NCBI GenBank assembly: GCA_015665275.1
Contig: JADFAL010000026.1
Span: forward strand, 1-64,000
Source: Flavobacteriales bacterium
Lineage (GTDB): Bacteria; Bacteroidota; Bacteroidia; Flavobacteriales_D; Crocinitomicaceae
DNA length: 64,000 nucleotides
Direction: 5' to 3'
Under the pieces are notes generated by a model that was not told where the DNA came from, searched no databases, and worked only from the letters and a program-made list of their open reading frames with translations. Within the stretch, counting starts at the first letter, position 1. Every line of letters begins with the position of its first letter. The position numbers and the translations under genes are program-made. This document shows, piece after piece, positions 1 to 10,114 of the stretch.

Positions 1-2036
1 CCAGTCTCGTTTAGCGTAATGATATACGGTGCTGTTCCTCCACTGATCGTTCCAGTTACATTTCCATCAGCATCTCCATTACACAATAGTGCGTCTCCGT
101 TGATTGTCACTACAAGTGGTAATGGCTCAACCATGTTCACTAGTCCTAAAACCAAAACACAATTATTTGCATCCGTAATTGTAATGGAATAATTATCGAA
201 TCCACCGCTGATCGCTGCACTCAAACCAGTGAAATCATATGACCCACCCGAAGTTGCAACATTTTGGGATCCTCCCGTTTCATTCAAAACAACAGTGTAT
301 GGTGCTACTCCTCCACTCACTGCTCCGGTAACATTACCGTTAGCATCTCCATTACATAAAAGGATATCTCCCGCAATTGTACCCGCAAGCGCAGGCGGTT
401 CCGTAATGGTCGCAGAAATTGAATCGAAGCAACCGTTCTGATCGGTAACAACCACTTGATAATCTCCAGGTCCAAGCCCAGACTGATCTTCGTTTCCAAC
501 GATCAATCCACTACCATTAGAAGTAGTCCATGTGTAAGAAGAAATTGAGTAAGGAGGGGCTCCCGCAGTAACTGTTAAACCAACAGTTCCGTTGTTTGCT
601 CCATTACAGTCGATATTAGTCGGGACTACTGCTAACGTCGACGTAAACTGCGTTAGATCAATAACAATAGTATCAGGGGTAGCTGGACAGCCGACATTAT
701 TAATCGGTGTAAGGATCAAGTTGACAGTCCCTGTTGTCCCAGGGTTTGGTGTCCAGGTAACCGTTTGAGGTGTATTTAATGGCGCAGTCGCCGTTCCATC
801 AATTGTATCATTAGAGAATGTTCCACCATTTGAAGAAGTCCACACCCCCATGTAAGTCTCAGTTACATACCCTTCTAATGTAATTGTGGGAGTTGGATCT
901 GTACAAATCGTATATGGATTTGGCGTTGTGGTAATGAATGCCTCAATTGCGGTGGCAAACGTAAACACCTCAACAGTATCGACAGCAACGGCACAATTGT
1001 TCGCATCCGTTATAGTTAATTCATATTCTCCAGGCAGATTGAAGTCAACCGTTGTTGAACTGGAAGGATCTACGACCGTATAAGTAAAACCTGTTCCAGC
1101 ACCAGCGAATCCAACCCATTCGTATGTAAATGGCGGTGTTCCACCAATAGCTGTACCCGTTGAAGTAACCGGAATGAATGATCCTTCACAAAAAGCCATG
1201 TCCGGACCTGCATCAGCGAATAAATCAGGATAAATTGTTACAGTTACCGTATCACAGTACGTTTGAGTATTACATGCGCCGGCAAGATTACCACATACCT
1301 GATAACTTACACTTGGTGGCGATGATCCCGGAATAGGTGTCAATACAACATCAAGGCATCCGGTAGGACAATCTAACAATCCATCCCATTGCCCGGGAAC
1401 ACCCGGAGAAATTGAAGTCCAGACTACGGAAGGTGGATCCAAATCCTGCACTGATAAATCGATCGTACACCCTTCTGTCACACCAATATCGTCCGGAAAC
1501 GTTGGTACAATCTGCGTAAACGTAAAGTCATATGTTGTTTGTCCTGAACGACAGAACATGAATCTGTGGTATACGTTACCAGAAGGATCTGTGTAGGCGA
1601 ACTGGTCATCCAGGCAGATATCTTCGTTGGCTCCGTAAATACTGTCACAGTTCTCGTAATATATGTCAATATTACCTCCAGCTCCAGTTTGTGAAAATGA
1701 AACCCCTGTTGCTCCCGGATCTATATAGACATCAAAAAATAAACATCCGGCATTAGAAGGCTCCGAACAACATTCGTTATCTGAATTCTGAATATTAATT
1801 CCGGCTTGCGTAATCGTATTTGACCCTGTTGCGGTAAAATCAAAAACGTAAAGTTCAATGGGTCCGCTACATGGAGCGAAGTTTCCGTAATTGGTAGTCG
1901 TAGTTTGAGCTACAGATGATAATGGTAAAATGCATACCAAAAGAACAACGATTCTCGAAAGAATTCGGAGTTGAGAGATGGAGAGCGGAATACGATTTAT
2001 TCTTATCGCCTCCCGCGGGTTTGTAGTAGTAACCAT
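1..2036 (-). CDS. SprB-repeat surface protein (partial, C-terminus outside window)
   Basis: Reading frame open from the ATG at 2034-2036 to the window edge, at least 678 codons. Residues about 28-44 form a signal peptide (hydrophobic run ending LSSVAQ). A cysteine-rich N-terminal domain of about 200 residues follows, then repeated beta-sandwich modules. The distal part (plus-strand 1-480) reads as SprB repeats: GDYQVVVTDQNGC, then TITEPP, then LCNGDANGNVTG and SGGVAPYTVVLNET. Two units of this type lie about 270 bp apart and differ at a few residues. SprB-type proteins are very large, are exported by the type IX system and act as cell-surface adhesins in gliding or attachment; that function is inferred from the family. 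The C-terminal sorting signal expected for T9SS cargo would lie left of position 1. It is the last gene of a minus-strand group but is separated by 387 bp from the gene upstream, so it probably has its own promoter. Confidence 0.85.
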   Translation of the reverse strand, partial: MVTTTNPREAIRINRIPLSISQLRILSRIVVLLVCILPLSSVAQTTTTNYGNFAPCSGPIELYVFDFTATGSNTITQAGINIQNSDNECCSEPSNAGCLFFDVYIDPGATGVSFSQTGAGGNIDIYYENCDSIYGANEDICLDDQFAYTDPSGNVYHRFMFCRSGQTTYDFTFTQIVPTFPDDIGVTEGCTIDLSVQDLDPPSVVWTSISPGVPGQWDGLLDCPTGCLDVVLTPIPGSSPPSVSYQVCGNLAGACNTQTYCDTVTVTIYPDLFADAGPDMAFCEGSFIPVTSTGTAIGGTPPFTYEWVGFAGAGTGFTYTVVDPSSSTTVDFNLPGEYELTITDANNCAVAVDTVEVFTFATAIEAFITTTPNPYTICTDPTPTITLEGYVTETYMGVWTSSNGGTFSNDTIDGTATAPLNTPQTVTWTPNPGTTGTVNLILTPINNVGCPATPDTIVIDLTQFTSTLAVVPTNIDCNGANNGTVGLTVTAGAPPYSISSYTWTTSNGSGLIVGNEDQSGLGPGDYQVVVTDQNGCFDSISATITEPPALAGTIAGDILLCNGDANGNVTGAVSGGVAPYTVVLNETGGSQNVATSGGSYDFTGLSAAISGGFDNYSITITDANNCVLVLGLVNMVEPLPLVVTINGDALLCNGDADGNVTGTISGGTAPYIITLNET

Positions 2037-2423
2037 AGGAGGTAGTCTTGCTTGGTCTGTATATAAAATACGAATGTATATAAAATACGAAGGATTCCCT
2101 ACAAGGTTGGTGGATTACCAGTTTGGTTATCTAAAACAATAATCTCAATTAATATTTATGCACTCATAATGAATATTTTGATTTTATAACTTCCTGTGAA
2201 TTTTAACAATTAAACCTTAAACCCTTTAAAACAAAAGGTTACAGCAACTGGATCGATATTTTACCGCTCTACGACTTGTACTTTTGAATCGATAAATAAT
2301 TTAAATTCTTCGATAAACAGGGTTAAGGTCCCTCACTGGAAAATGACGGTTTCAGATCTGTCAGATTCGTCAATTGGGCTAAAATGCAGTTGATTTGAGG
2401 AGAAAAACATATTGATATCGATG
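2037..2423. other. Intergenic region upstream of the SprB-like gene
   Basis: No gene is visible in these 387 bases. The region is A/T-rich and contains the 17-bp tandem repeat listed separately. I found no minus-strand TAnnTTTG element, so the promoter of the adhesin gene is not located. Confidence 0.6.
2058..2091. repeat. Perfect 17-bp tandem repeat
   Basis: The 17-mer TGTATATAAAATACGAA occurs twice head to tail without a mismatch, 22-55 bp upstream of the adhesin start codon. It lies where a promoter or leader would be expected, so copy number could affect expression. That is inference; a recent replication slip is the simplest explanation. Confidence 0.9.
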
Positions 2424-4211
2424 CTATCTCTTACGTCTCGGTTTCTTTCCGGGCATCATTTTCATAACGGTAAAATCACCCTTCCCTAGTTTCGTGTTTC
2501 CTGTTAGGATTGTGTAATAAAGAGTTGGAACGAAAACCACATTTGCAGCAGTCCAAAGTGGATTCTGTCGCACCTTAATCTGATGAAAATAGAATTTCCC
2601 ATCCATTGCCACAACAGTAGTTGGATCGACGTAACGTAAATCCTTCAACATCGTTTTGGGTTCGTTGACTTCAACCTCGTAGATTTTTGCTCTACCTGAA
2701 TTGGGATCTACAACAGCATATTCGATTTCTTTTTTGAGATGGCGCAGTCTTTTCTTTCGGTGCGACTTTAATTTTGGATTCTCGTTACCAAACATCACAA
2801 TGAACTTGTCGTGTTTGAATACTACCTGAATATCTTCCTTGTCAACACCTTTGTATTCTGAAGATCTTTCAAAGCTGCGCGCCCACTGGAAAGTTCCATC
2901 GTTGGAAAGTCGCATTGCGTACACGTTACTCTTCTTGTAGTTATAATGCATCGAGTATACATTTTCGCCGTTCATGTCGCTCCTACTCGTCTTCTCGTGC
3001 GTATTGTATTCCAGAGTAAAGAAAAGCACGAGGCTACTGTCAGGCATGGTCTCGATATGCTCAATATCGAATCTGCTATTAAGGAATTCTTCGGGGGACA
3101 AATCTTCAAGGCGTTTTTTCTTCACCTTCTTAGACATGATTCGATTCTTAATAGATCGCTCGAAGTACACAAAATTTAAACCAGATGACGCCAACGATTG
3201 ATCATCAATATCTACATAGAAAACTCCCTGGTCGTCAATTCCGGTCGTATCCTTTTCCAAATCTCCAAAGAAGCCGAGGATACGTGTTTTTCCACCTACA
3301 TCCTGATAACTGAAGTCGGTTATCGTTTTGTTTTCATCTTTGATGGCTACGCTGTGAAACTTACTCGAATTCGTATTTGCAATTGTCAAGGAAAGATACG
3401 TCCTGGGGTGATCTATGTCCTTTGCTTTAAGCTCTCGATTTGTATATCGAACGACAGAATTTGCGTACAACAAGCCATTTTTTCGAAGCTCATATTGAGA
3501 TGTTGTCGATTTAGGAAGTTCCTTCAACTTATGCGGAAGTAGGAAGGATTTCTCCTTTGAGGCATTCAGTTTTGAATCTATCGTCACATATCGAAATGAG
3601 AGTTTGTCCTCTTCAAAGAATTCTGCTCCTACCACCAACTTTTCTAAATCATTGTTTGATGCAATTACGCATCGGGAGGAATCAAAAATAGAGGCTTCGG
3701 TTTCCACGTCGTATTCCATTTCAAATACCTTTTTTAGAGGCAGGGCTGCTTTCAAACTTGATCGGAAGGTTTGCGCATAGATTTCTTCGTGCCGGGCAAA
3801 ATCAGTATAACGTAGCTTTCTCCAGAACACAAATACTCCCTCTTCCGTTACAACGGTCTTCAAGTAATCCAGTTGGTTTAACTCGGCTGCATTGCTTTCG
3901 TTTTCAGGAAATCCCTTCAGCGCAAGCACCGTGTCTTCTACCAACGAATTCTTATTCAAGGCTACCAGCTTGAGTTTTGCATTATCGTATGGCTTCGACT
4001 TCGAAATATTACGTTGCAACAAGTAAATTGTTGTAAAACTGGTGCCTACGTACTCGGAGAAAAAACCTGTTTTCCTATTGGTAAATCTGTATTCCTCAGA
4101 CCACTCAAACTCCATGTACTGAGCATGGGCAGACCTGCTTATCCCTATTAGGACAAACATCAGAAGTAACGATACTCTTAGATATTTCAATGTGTGAATC
4201 ATCTTATCCAT
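2424..4211 (-). CDS. Secreted protein of unknown function
   Basis: 595 codons. A signal peptide is clear (residues about 8-30, ending SAHA-Q), so the protein is exported to the periplasm or cell surface. I recognise no domain. The body alternates short beta-strand-like and charged stretches, with a Lys/Arg-rich segment around residues 355-365 (KKVKKKR) and a basic C-terminus (KKPRRKR). It follows the DUF5723/OmpA gene by 11 bp on the same strand, so the two are probably co-transcribed and the product may be a partner of that outer-membrane protein. No T9SS sorting domain is seen at the C-terminus. Confidence 0.75.
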   Translation of the reverse strand: MDKMIHTLKYLRVSLLLMFVLIGISRSAHAQYMEFEWSEEYRFTNRKTGFFSEYVGTSFTTIYLLQRNISKSKPYDNAKLKLVALNKNSLVEDTVLALKGFPENESNAAELNQLDYLKTVVTEEGVFVFWRKLRYTDFARHEEIYAQTFRSSLKAALPLKKVFEMEYDVETEASIFDSSRCVIASNNDLEKLVVGAEFFEEDKLSFRYVTIDSKLNASKEKSFLLPHKLKELPKSTTSQYELRKNGLLYANSVVRYTNRELKAKDIDHPRTYLSLTIANTNSSKFHSVAIKDENKTITDFSYQDVGGKTRILGFFGDLEKDTTGIDDQGVFYVDIDDQSLASSGLNFVYFERSIKNRIMSKKVKKKRLEDLSPEEFLNSRFDIEHIETMPDSSLVLFFTLEYNTHEKTSRSDMNGENVYSMHYNYKKSNVYAMRLSNDGTFQWARSFERSSEYKGVDKEDIQVVFKHDKFIVMFGNENPKLKSHRKKRLRHLKKEIEYAVVDPNSGRAKIYEVEVNEPKTMLKDLRYVDPTTVVAMDGKFYFHQIKVRQNPLWTAANVVFVPTLYYTILTGNTKLGKGDFTVMKMMPGKKPRRKR

Positions 4212-4222
4212 TCTGATCGTTT

Positions 4223-6634
4223 CTACTCGCGTGGTAATAAGATCAACTTAACGTCCACGCGTCTGTCGGCTTGCTTCAACTCTTCCGTGTAATCTCCGCT
4301 GTGAATTGATTTGGTTTCCCCGTAATAATACACGGAGATTTCACCTGGGAACTTGTAAAACTCTTGCAATTTTCGGTGAATCGTCTCTGCTCGGCGCTTG
4401 GATAACTGTAAGTTATAATCCAGGGAACCATCACGATCTGTATGTCCAATCAAAATCACGGCATAGCGTTCATTCCCTGGTAACACTCTAAATGCTTTGT
4501 CCAGTTTCACGCGCTCATCGTTGCGAAGTGTCGCCTCGTCAACATCAAAATAAATAGCCAGATCCTTCAGGATGTTCTTTCCTTCCAGAATAGAATCCAA
4601 TTCGCTTTTCGATGTGATGAATTGCTCGCTAAGATCAACTGTTGCGCTGTCCTTAATTTGCTCTGCCGTATTGTTTGCATCCACCTTCTCTTTTTCTTCC
4701 TGAAGGTTTACATCGTTGATGTTCGTGGAATCAATCGGGCATCCTGAGTTATACACCGATCCCGGAACGGTAGGACACTTGTCAAATTCATTCAAGACTC
4801 CGTCACCGTCTTCATCGGTACAACAACGCTGATCATCCAAAGGACATCCATTGTTCAATTCGATTCCTGGAACATCCGGACATCTGTCCGCGGCGTCAAT
4901 TACTCCATCTTTATCTCTATCAGGACATCCGTAATGAATTCCCAACCCTGGAATTTCCGGACACATATCGTTCATATCAATGACACCGTCTCCGTCCGTA
5001 TCAGGACATCCTTTCGTGCTTCTTGGTCCTGGATCGTAGATACACAAGTCTTCTTTGTCAATGATGCCATCACCATCCGTATCAGGACATCCATTGAACT
5101 TTGCCAATCCCGGATCGTAAGGACAGGCATCTTTAGGATCGGAAATTTTATCTCCGTCGGCATCCTTTGGCATCTTGTAGAAGACATTGTATGCGATACC
5201 ACCGTAGAAACTTCTGCTTCGCGACGACTTCTGACCGTACAATAAAGCCACATTGTTGGAACCAACGAACACCGTGAATAAATCTTTGATATTGAATCGA
5301 CCTGCGACGCCAACTGTAGGGGTTCCATTTCCCAATTGAGATATTGGAAGCATGATTGACCAATTCTCCTTTTCAATTCGAGGCGTTATTGTTTGAATAA
5401 AGAATCCTCGGACTTGCGTAATGTCGCTCTTAAAATGCAACGGTAACGAAACGTTGTAACTTACATAGAAGAACGGTCGCAAAATATTCATATCGAAACT
5501 TCCGTGGAATGCAGCAGGCAATCCCATTCCAAATCGTTGAGGAATAGCCGAGGTATCCTGAGTACTGAATGCACCTAGATTGTCTTCTACGTAATCAAAT
5601 GGACCGCCTAGCAACGAGGTCGGATCCAATCCTCCAAGATCCACAAAACTGTCTGAGTTTGCTTGAATTGATGGGTTCGTAAAGTTATAGGACGATGTTG
5701 AATCTTTTGAAAATCTCAAGAATCCTAAATCGGTGATCGAAGCAGCAACTTTCCATTTGTACTTATTGATGTCATAGCGAACATTGCGTTTTGCTCCGTC
5801 CATTTCATAATATTGTTTCTCGAATTCAGGTCGGTATTCATACGTCACTCCGAGATCAAAAGCCAATCCTCGGTGCTGATAAAACATTTGGTTGTTGCTT
5901 TCGCTTTGAACCAAATCAGCATTGATGTTCGTTAAATCAACAATCTCTGTATTCTCCTGGAGGAAATCGTAGCTACCACTATTTACGGTGTAATAGGAAG
6001 CATCTATTCCATTCAAAATTTTCATAGACACTCCTGCTTTCAAGAATCGAGTATCCTGATCAAAAATAGTTCTGGCGTAAGTTAAATTGTGTTCGGTAAA
6101 ACTTACGCGGTTCATTCCCATTCCTGCCATGCTTTCATTGGTTCCGAAAAGGTTTTCTTCGTATCCTGTAGCTGCGTTGTGCGCCCAGCGAACAGGAATT
6201 CCCTCCAGGTTTCTTAAGGTTCTGAATCGAAAGGAATAACCTCCTGCATTCTGATGATCGAACTCGTACTTCAGATTGATGATATCAATGTTTGTTGCAC
6301 TTCTTACATATCCAGGGTTATTGGGCTCCACGTATCGAATCCCCTGTCCGTACACGGCATAATTATTCGAAGCGAAGTTGCTGATTCTGGCAAAATTCGC
6401 ATGAAAGCTTGCAGAGAACTTGGTCTTTGAATCCACTATAGAAGATGGATTGTAGCTCGCCAGGAACGAACTGACCGTATTATCCTGAACAATTCCGGTG
6501 TATTGTATTTGAGCCGAACTGTTTGTGGGAATTAGTAATAGTAAAAGTGCAAGCGAAGTTAACGCGGATATTGGCTTTGTTGCCATTCGTATTTTTCCAA
6601 TCATAGTGGCTATTTCAGTAGATTCTTCATTCAT
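4223..6634 (-). CDS. DUF5723 beta-barrel / thrombospondin type-3 / OmpA protein
   Basis: 803 codons. After a signal peptide (cleavage after TNSSA), residues about 45-485 resemble the DUF5723 family, a Bacteroidota outer-membrane barrel-like domain that begins with SFLASYNPSSIVDS. Residues about 490-640 carry six calcium-binding thrombospondin type-3 repeats of the form DTDGDGIIDKEDLC. The C-terminal 110 residues are an OmpA peptidoglycan-binding domain (YFDVDEATLR, LIGHTDRDGS, LSKRRAETI). Such proteins anchor the outer membrane to the cell wall; the barrel's ligand is unknown. The start chosen is the first ATG. A second at residue 11 (MIGKIRM) or a third at 17 would give a more typical signal peptide length. 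First gene of a two-gene operon. Confidence 0.88.
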   Translation of the reverse strand: MNEESTEIATMIGKIRMATKPISALTSLALLLLLIPTNSSAQIQYTGIVQDNTVSSFLASYNPSSIVDSKTKFSASFHANFARISNFASNNYAVYGQGIRYVEPNNPGYVRSATNIDIINLKYEFDHQNAGGYSFRFRTLRNLEGIPVRWAHNAATGYEENLFGTNESMAGMGMNRVSFTEHNLTYARTIFDQDTRFLKAGVSMKILNGIDASYYTVNSGSYDFLQENTEIVDLTNINADLVQSESNNQMFYQHRGLAFDLGVTYEYRPEFEKQYYEMDGAKRNVRYDINKYKWKVAASITDLGFLRFSKDSTSSYNFTNPSIQANSDSFVDLGGLDPTSLLGGPFDYVEDNLGAFSTQDTSAIPQRFGMGLPAAFHGSFDMNILRPFFYVSYNVSLPLHFKSDITQVRGFFIQTITPRIEKENWSIMLPISQLGNGTPTVGVAGRFNIKDLFTVFVGSNNVALLYGQKSSRSRSFYGGIAYNVFYKMPKDADGDKISDPKDACPYDPGLAKFNGCPDTDGDGIIDKEDLCIYDPGPRSTKGCPDTDGDGVIDMNDMCPEIPGLGIHYGCPDRDKDGVIDAADRCPDVPGIELNNGCPLDDQRCCTDEDGDGVLNEFDKCPTVPGSVYNSGCPIDSTNINDVNLQEEKEKVDANNTAEQIKDSATVDLSEQFITSKSELDSILEGKNILKDLAIYFDVDEATLRNDERVKLDKAFRVLPGNERYAVILIGHTDRDGSLDYNLQLSKRRAETIHRKLQEFYKFPGEISVYYYGETKSIHSGDYTEELKQADRRVDVKLILLPRE

Positions 6635-7023
6635 AATAATGACGCTTTAGAACGTCTAGTAGTCTTCACAATTTTCCATCGACTCCTGAAAATCTCATTT
6701 CAAGGTACTACTATTTCCTGACAATTAATCAATCCATTTTGATCTAATTTTTGAACGCGAATTGTGCTTTTTTATTGCAATTGCACAGACGCACGAACTT
6801 CTATTAGCCACCTAAATTGATCCTTGCCTTCAATAGTTAGGAGTCGTGTAATTTTCGAAGAAGTAAGCAAAAAACTTGCCAGAACTGATTCCTTTCCTTC
6901 TCACAAGAGAGCGTTTGGAAGCGCATGCATTACGTTCGGAAGTCGCTGCTACCAATTAAGGATTAGTCCGTGGTATCTTGAGTGAACATTCAGCATTGAA
7001 TTGCACAATTTAAATGGATACTT
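6635..7023. other. Intergenic region between divergent genes
   Basis: 389 bases with no convincing gene. It must hold the promoters for the DUF5723/OmpA operon (leftward) and the small secreted protein (rightward), but no full TTG/TAnnTTTG pair was found for either. Confidence 0.5.
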
Positions 7024-7371
7024 ATGAAAATTCTCAGCACGCTCATCATCACATTAATTCTTTCAGCAGCAAACGCGCAAAACTCGAAGACTGTAAATTA
7101 CGAAGTGAATACCCATCAGGAAATTCAATCGCTACGGTTGAGCGTTTCAAGTGGATTCGAGCAATCTGTAAGCCCGCACTCAATTGGTGATTTTCATGAT
7201 ATGACTGTGTGCCTGAATCTGGATCCGTCATTGGACTATGAACTCATGGTGAACAACACTGAAGTGATTCAAATCTCGAGCAGAGAGATTCGAGAAAGCA
7301 TGAAGTCGACAGAAGAAAATTCTCCAATTTCATTGGTATCGATGCAGAGTTGGATTATTAGTGAGGATTAG
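7024..7371 (+). CDS. Small secreted protein of unknown function
   Basis: 115 codons. Residues 1-18 form a typical signal peptide (MKILSTLIITLILSAANA-Q). The mature part of about 97 residues has a T/S-rich beta-type composition with a single cysteine and no motif I recognise. It stands alone, diverging from the OmpA operon. A strong bidirectional terminator lies about 55 bp after its stop. Confidence 0.65.
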   Translation: MKILSTLIITLILSAANAQNSKTVNYEVNTHQEIQSLRLSVSSGFEQSVSPHSIGDFHDMTVCLNLDPSLDYELMVNNTEVIQISSREIRESMKSTEENSPISLVSMQSWIISED

Positions 7372-7427
7372 TTTTGGGAATTTTGGGGCGTCCCGCTTCG
7401 CTTCAGCCCAAAGAACCTGCTGAGAAA

Positions 7428-7459
7428 CAAAAAAAGCACTCCGCTTGGAGTGCTTTTTG
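7428..7459. terminator. Bidirectional rho-independent terminator
   Basis: The stem AAAGCACTCC / GGAGTGCTTT closes on a GCTT loop and has T-runs on both strands. On the minus strand it directly follows the 3' end of tRNA-Arg; on the plus strand it ends the small secreted-protein gene. Confidence 0.88.
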
Positions 7460-7533
7460 TGAGCCCGCTAGGATTCGAACCTAGGACCGCCTCCTTAGAA
7501 GGGAGGTGCTCTATCCAGCTGAGCTACGAGCCC
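7460..7533 (-). tRNA. tRNA-Arg (anticodon TCT)
   Basis: Read on the minus strand, the 74-nt gene starts GGGCTCG and closes with the pairing CGAGCCC-type acceptor strand and discriminator A. The D-loop (AGCTCAGCTGGATAGAGC), anticodon arm CCTCC-CTTCTAA-GGAGG and T-arm (TAGGTTCGAATCCTA) are all intact. Anticodon TCT reads AGA. CCA is not encoded. Confidence 0.96.
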
Positions 7534-7557
7534 GAGTAGTTTCTCACTAATCGTCCG

Positions 7558-7587
7558 CAAAAATAAACAACTTATTGCTTTTCGCAA
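7558..7587 (-). promoter_or_regulatory. Bacteroidota-type promoter for tRNA-Arg
   Basis: On the minus strand TTG (7585-7587), a 19-bp spacer and TATTTTTG (7558-7565) match the Bacteroidota -33/-7 pattern TTG-N19-TAnnTTTG. Transcription would begin roughly 15-20 bp before the tRNA. Confidence 0.7.
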
Positions 7588-7649
7588 CAATTGAAACGCG
7601 TTTTCCTGCGATATATCTACAACTGACAAAATATCCCTATCATTGTTTC

Positions 7650-8960
7650 ATGACGATTTTGATCCGAAACAAAGTTTCATTGTTCCTTCTGATTTTCTGC
7701 GGTATCCTAATAAATGCCTGTAGTTCCGAGAGGGTGAGCGAAAACTCTCGAATCGAATTTAAAATAACCGAATTAAACGATTCTGAATATCCAGACAATC
7801 CAGACATAGGATTTCGCCATGGAAATTATAATGCCAACGCTTTTAAAAATGGATATTTGGTGGAAAACGATGCGTCCTATTCTTTTGTTTTCATGCTGGC
7901 CGGAGGAGATTCCATAACGATTTCCGAACTCGACGTGATGCAATTCATTCCGGAAACGCCAAAACATCTGCAAAAGGACCATTACCTCAACAAACTCGCG
8001 TTAATCAATCAGGAATGGAACCGAAATCAAGTAAAACTACTTCCAGGGGAATTTACGTGTGGTGACTCCAAAGTAGTACGTGTCGATATTGCAAGAAACT
8101 GTCTGAACTCTTATCTGTGGGAGGTGATTTTGTATGAAAAAGATGGAGACCAAATTCTTCCGTATGCACATGGTTGGTTCAATTTCCCAAAGAAAACATA
8201 CCGCGAACTCTTCAACAAAAGAAACAATAGCGCATTCGATCCACTCAAAGGACACCTGGTTAACTGGCACGATCCAGAAAGTCGTTTTGTTAACAAAGCA
8301 CTGCTGCGTAAATATGTAGATGAATGGAATATCACCTACACGGATGAGAGCGACTCCATGTATCCACTGATGGCTGCACGAGAGAAAAAACGCAAAGAGA
8401 TTATATGGCCGGAATCGTTCTCCTCTATGCGCGAATTGCAATCAGACAGCACTGTTTTTGCCACCTTCTCGCCCCCAGGATTTTACAATAAAAAAGATCC
8501 GAGACCAACGGAACTAGGACGATTCAAACATCTCAACGGATTGCATGTCTACAATACCAAATCAATTCGTTCGGACTCCGAACTGATTGAGATAGAATTC
8601 AACTTTGACGATCCAAATTCAGGTCTAATGACGCGACTGTTCATTGGAGGTTTAAAATGGACGGATTTCCCACAGCTGTCAGAAGTCAATGCCAACAAAG
8701 GATGGAAGAACTCGATGGGATTTGGAAATCACTCGTTCTATGAATCGCTAAAAGATTTCAACCACTACAATACGGCCGAAAGTGATTACTACGCCTATTT
8801 GACGGACGCCAATGGAAATTGGTTAGACAGTCATAAAATTGGGATTGACGGGCCTATCATTCACATAGATGAAAACGATCCGAATTTACTCCATGTTTGG
8901 TTACTTTCCTTCGAAAGACATGCACTTATTGGGCATTACCTAATTCAAAAAAACGACTAG
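7650..8960 (+). CDS. Lipoprotein of unknown function
   Basis: 436 codons from the ATG at 7650. An in-frame ATG at 7575 exists, but only the 7650 start puts a signal peptide at the N-terminus: basic MTILIRNK, a hydrophobic core and the lipobox LINAC with the acylated cysteine at residue 24. The mature protein has no domain I recognise. It is rich in aromatic and acidic residues, and the C-terminal half contains NFDDPNSG and TDANGNWLDS stretches that look like beta-rich binding modules. It converges on the radical SAM gene and overlaps its end by 4 bp. Confidence 0.75.
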   Translation: MTILIRNKVSLFLLIFCGILINACSSERVSENSRIEFKITELNDSEYPDNPDIGFRHGNYNANAFKNGYLVENDASYSFVFMLAGGDSITISELDVMQFIPETPKHLQKDHYLNKLALINQEWNRNQVKLLPGEFTCGDSKVVRVDIARNCLNSYLWEVILYEKDGDQILPYAHGWFNFPKKTYRELFNKRNNSAFDPLKGHLVNWHDPESRFVNKALLRKYVDEWNITYTDESDSMYPLMAAREKKRKEIIWPESFSSMRELQSDSTVFATFSPPGFYNKKDPRPTELGRFKHLNGLHVYNTKSIRSDSELIEIEFNFDDPNSGLMTRLFIGGLKWTDFPQLSEVNANKGWKNSMGFGNHSFYESLKDFNHYNTAESDYYAYLTDANGNWLDSHKIGIDGPIIHIDENDPNLLHVWLLSFERHALIGHYLIQKND

Positions 8961-10003
8961 AACAAGCGAAGTTGATCAGTTGGACGTTGAAACAATTGCG
9001 TATCCAAAATGGGCGATTTCTGATTGGGGAAATACTTTCGAATAGCCAATTTTCTCTGACTGCGTAGGTTTTCTGCCAAAACTCCCACTCCTTTTCCTCG
9101 AACTCCGAATTCAGAAGAGCCGGTTTTACCATTGTGTAGTGATCGAATTTGCTGCATTACTTTCACGGCTCGATCAGGGAAATGTGCTTCCAACCATCGT
9201 TCAAACAACTCTTCGTTCTTACCCATCAATCGCACAATATGTGAACTAAAACTTGAGGCTCCCGCTTCTTTTGCAGCCTTCGCCATGGGAAGTAGTTCGT
9301 GATCGTTCATTGCAGGAATTGCCGGAGACATCATCACGTGAACAGGAAACTCTAGAGCACTCAATTGTTTTACCATTTCAAATCGCTTTCGAATCGTTGA
9401 AGTTCTCGGTTCCAACTTGCTTCTGAGCGCTTCATCCAGCGTTGTAATGGAGACATTAATGGAAATCAGCCGCTTATTGGACAGTTGTTCGATGATATCC
9501 AAATCTCGCAGAAGCAACGCATTTTTCGTGATTATTCCCACTGGATGCTGATACTCCAAAAACACTTTCAATAATTCGCGCGTAATTTCGAATTCCTTCT
9601 CGGCAGGCTGATAACAATCAGTATTGCCAGAAAGTACAATGGGTTTCACTTCCCAAGATCGATTTTCGAAGGTTTCACGGAGTAAATCCGGAGCATTCTT
9701 TTTCACTAGAATTGTCTGCTCGAAATCCACACCAGCACTATATCCCCAATATTCATGCGTAGGCCTGGCATAACAATACGTGCAACCATGTTCGCATCCT
9801 TGATAAGGATTTAATGAATAGTCCATACCAACGTCGGGGCTATTCACTTTATTCACGATAGACTTCGGGCTGATGTCAATAAATTTCGTTTTTACGGATT
9901 TCTCGGTGTCTTGCGGAAGTTCTTCATACGACAATCGCTCAAATCGATTCTTCGTATTGACGCTAGTTCCTCTCCCCTTCTTGTATCGTTTTCCGGATTC
10001 CAT
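8957..10003 (-). CDS. PA0069-family radical SAM protein
   Basis: 348 codons. The radical SAM cluster motif CEHGCTYCYAR supplies Cys70, Cys74 and Cys77 for the [4Fe-4S] centre. The motif is preceded by SLNPYQG and followed by RPTHEYWG, which is diagnostic of the PA0069/SplB-like subfamily. The conserved ITKNALLLRDLD and SITTLDEALRSKLEPRT segments and FSSHIVRLMG are also present. The N-terminus carries the family's basic GRG leader (KKGRGTSVNTKNRF). The reaction of this subfamily is unknown; similarity to spore photoproduct lyase only suggests SAM cleavage and radical chemistry. Stand-alone gene in the cytosol. Confidence 0.92.
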   Translation of the reverse strand: MESGKRYKKGRGTSVNTKNRFERLSYEELPQDTEKSVKTKFIDISPKSIVNKVNSPDVGMDYSLNPYQGCEHGCTYCYARPTHEYWGYSAGVDFEQTILVKKNAPDLLRETFENRSWEVKPIVLSGNTDCYQPAEKEFEITRELLKVFLEYQHPVGIITKNALLLRDLDIIEQLSNKRLISINVSITTLDEALRSKLEPRTSTIRKRFEMVKQLSALEFPVHVMMSPAIPAMNDHELLPMAKAAKEAGASSFSSHIVRLMGKNEELFERWLEAHFPDRAVKVMQQIRSLHNGKTGSSEFGVRGKGVGVLAENLRSQRKLAIRKYFPNQKSPILDTQLFQRPTDQLRLF

Positions 10004-10114
10004 ACTTCGAATATAGTTAATTTTTAATCAATAAATGATTATTATTTAATCATTATGATTGATTGCTATTTACAAAACTGTTGTGTGTGTTTATCATCAC
10101 TAACACTGAAAATT

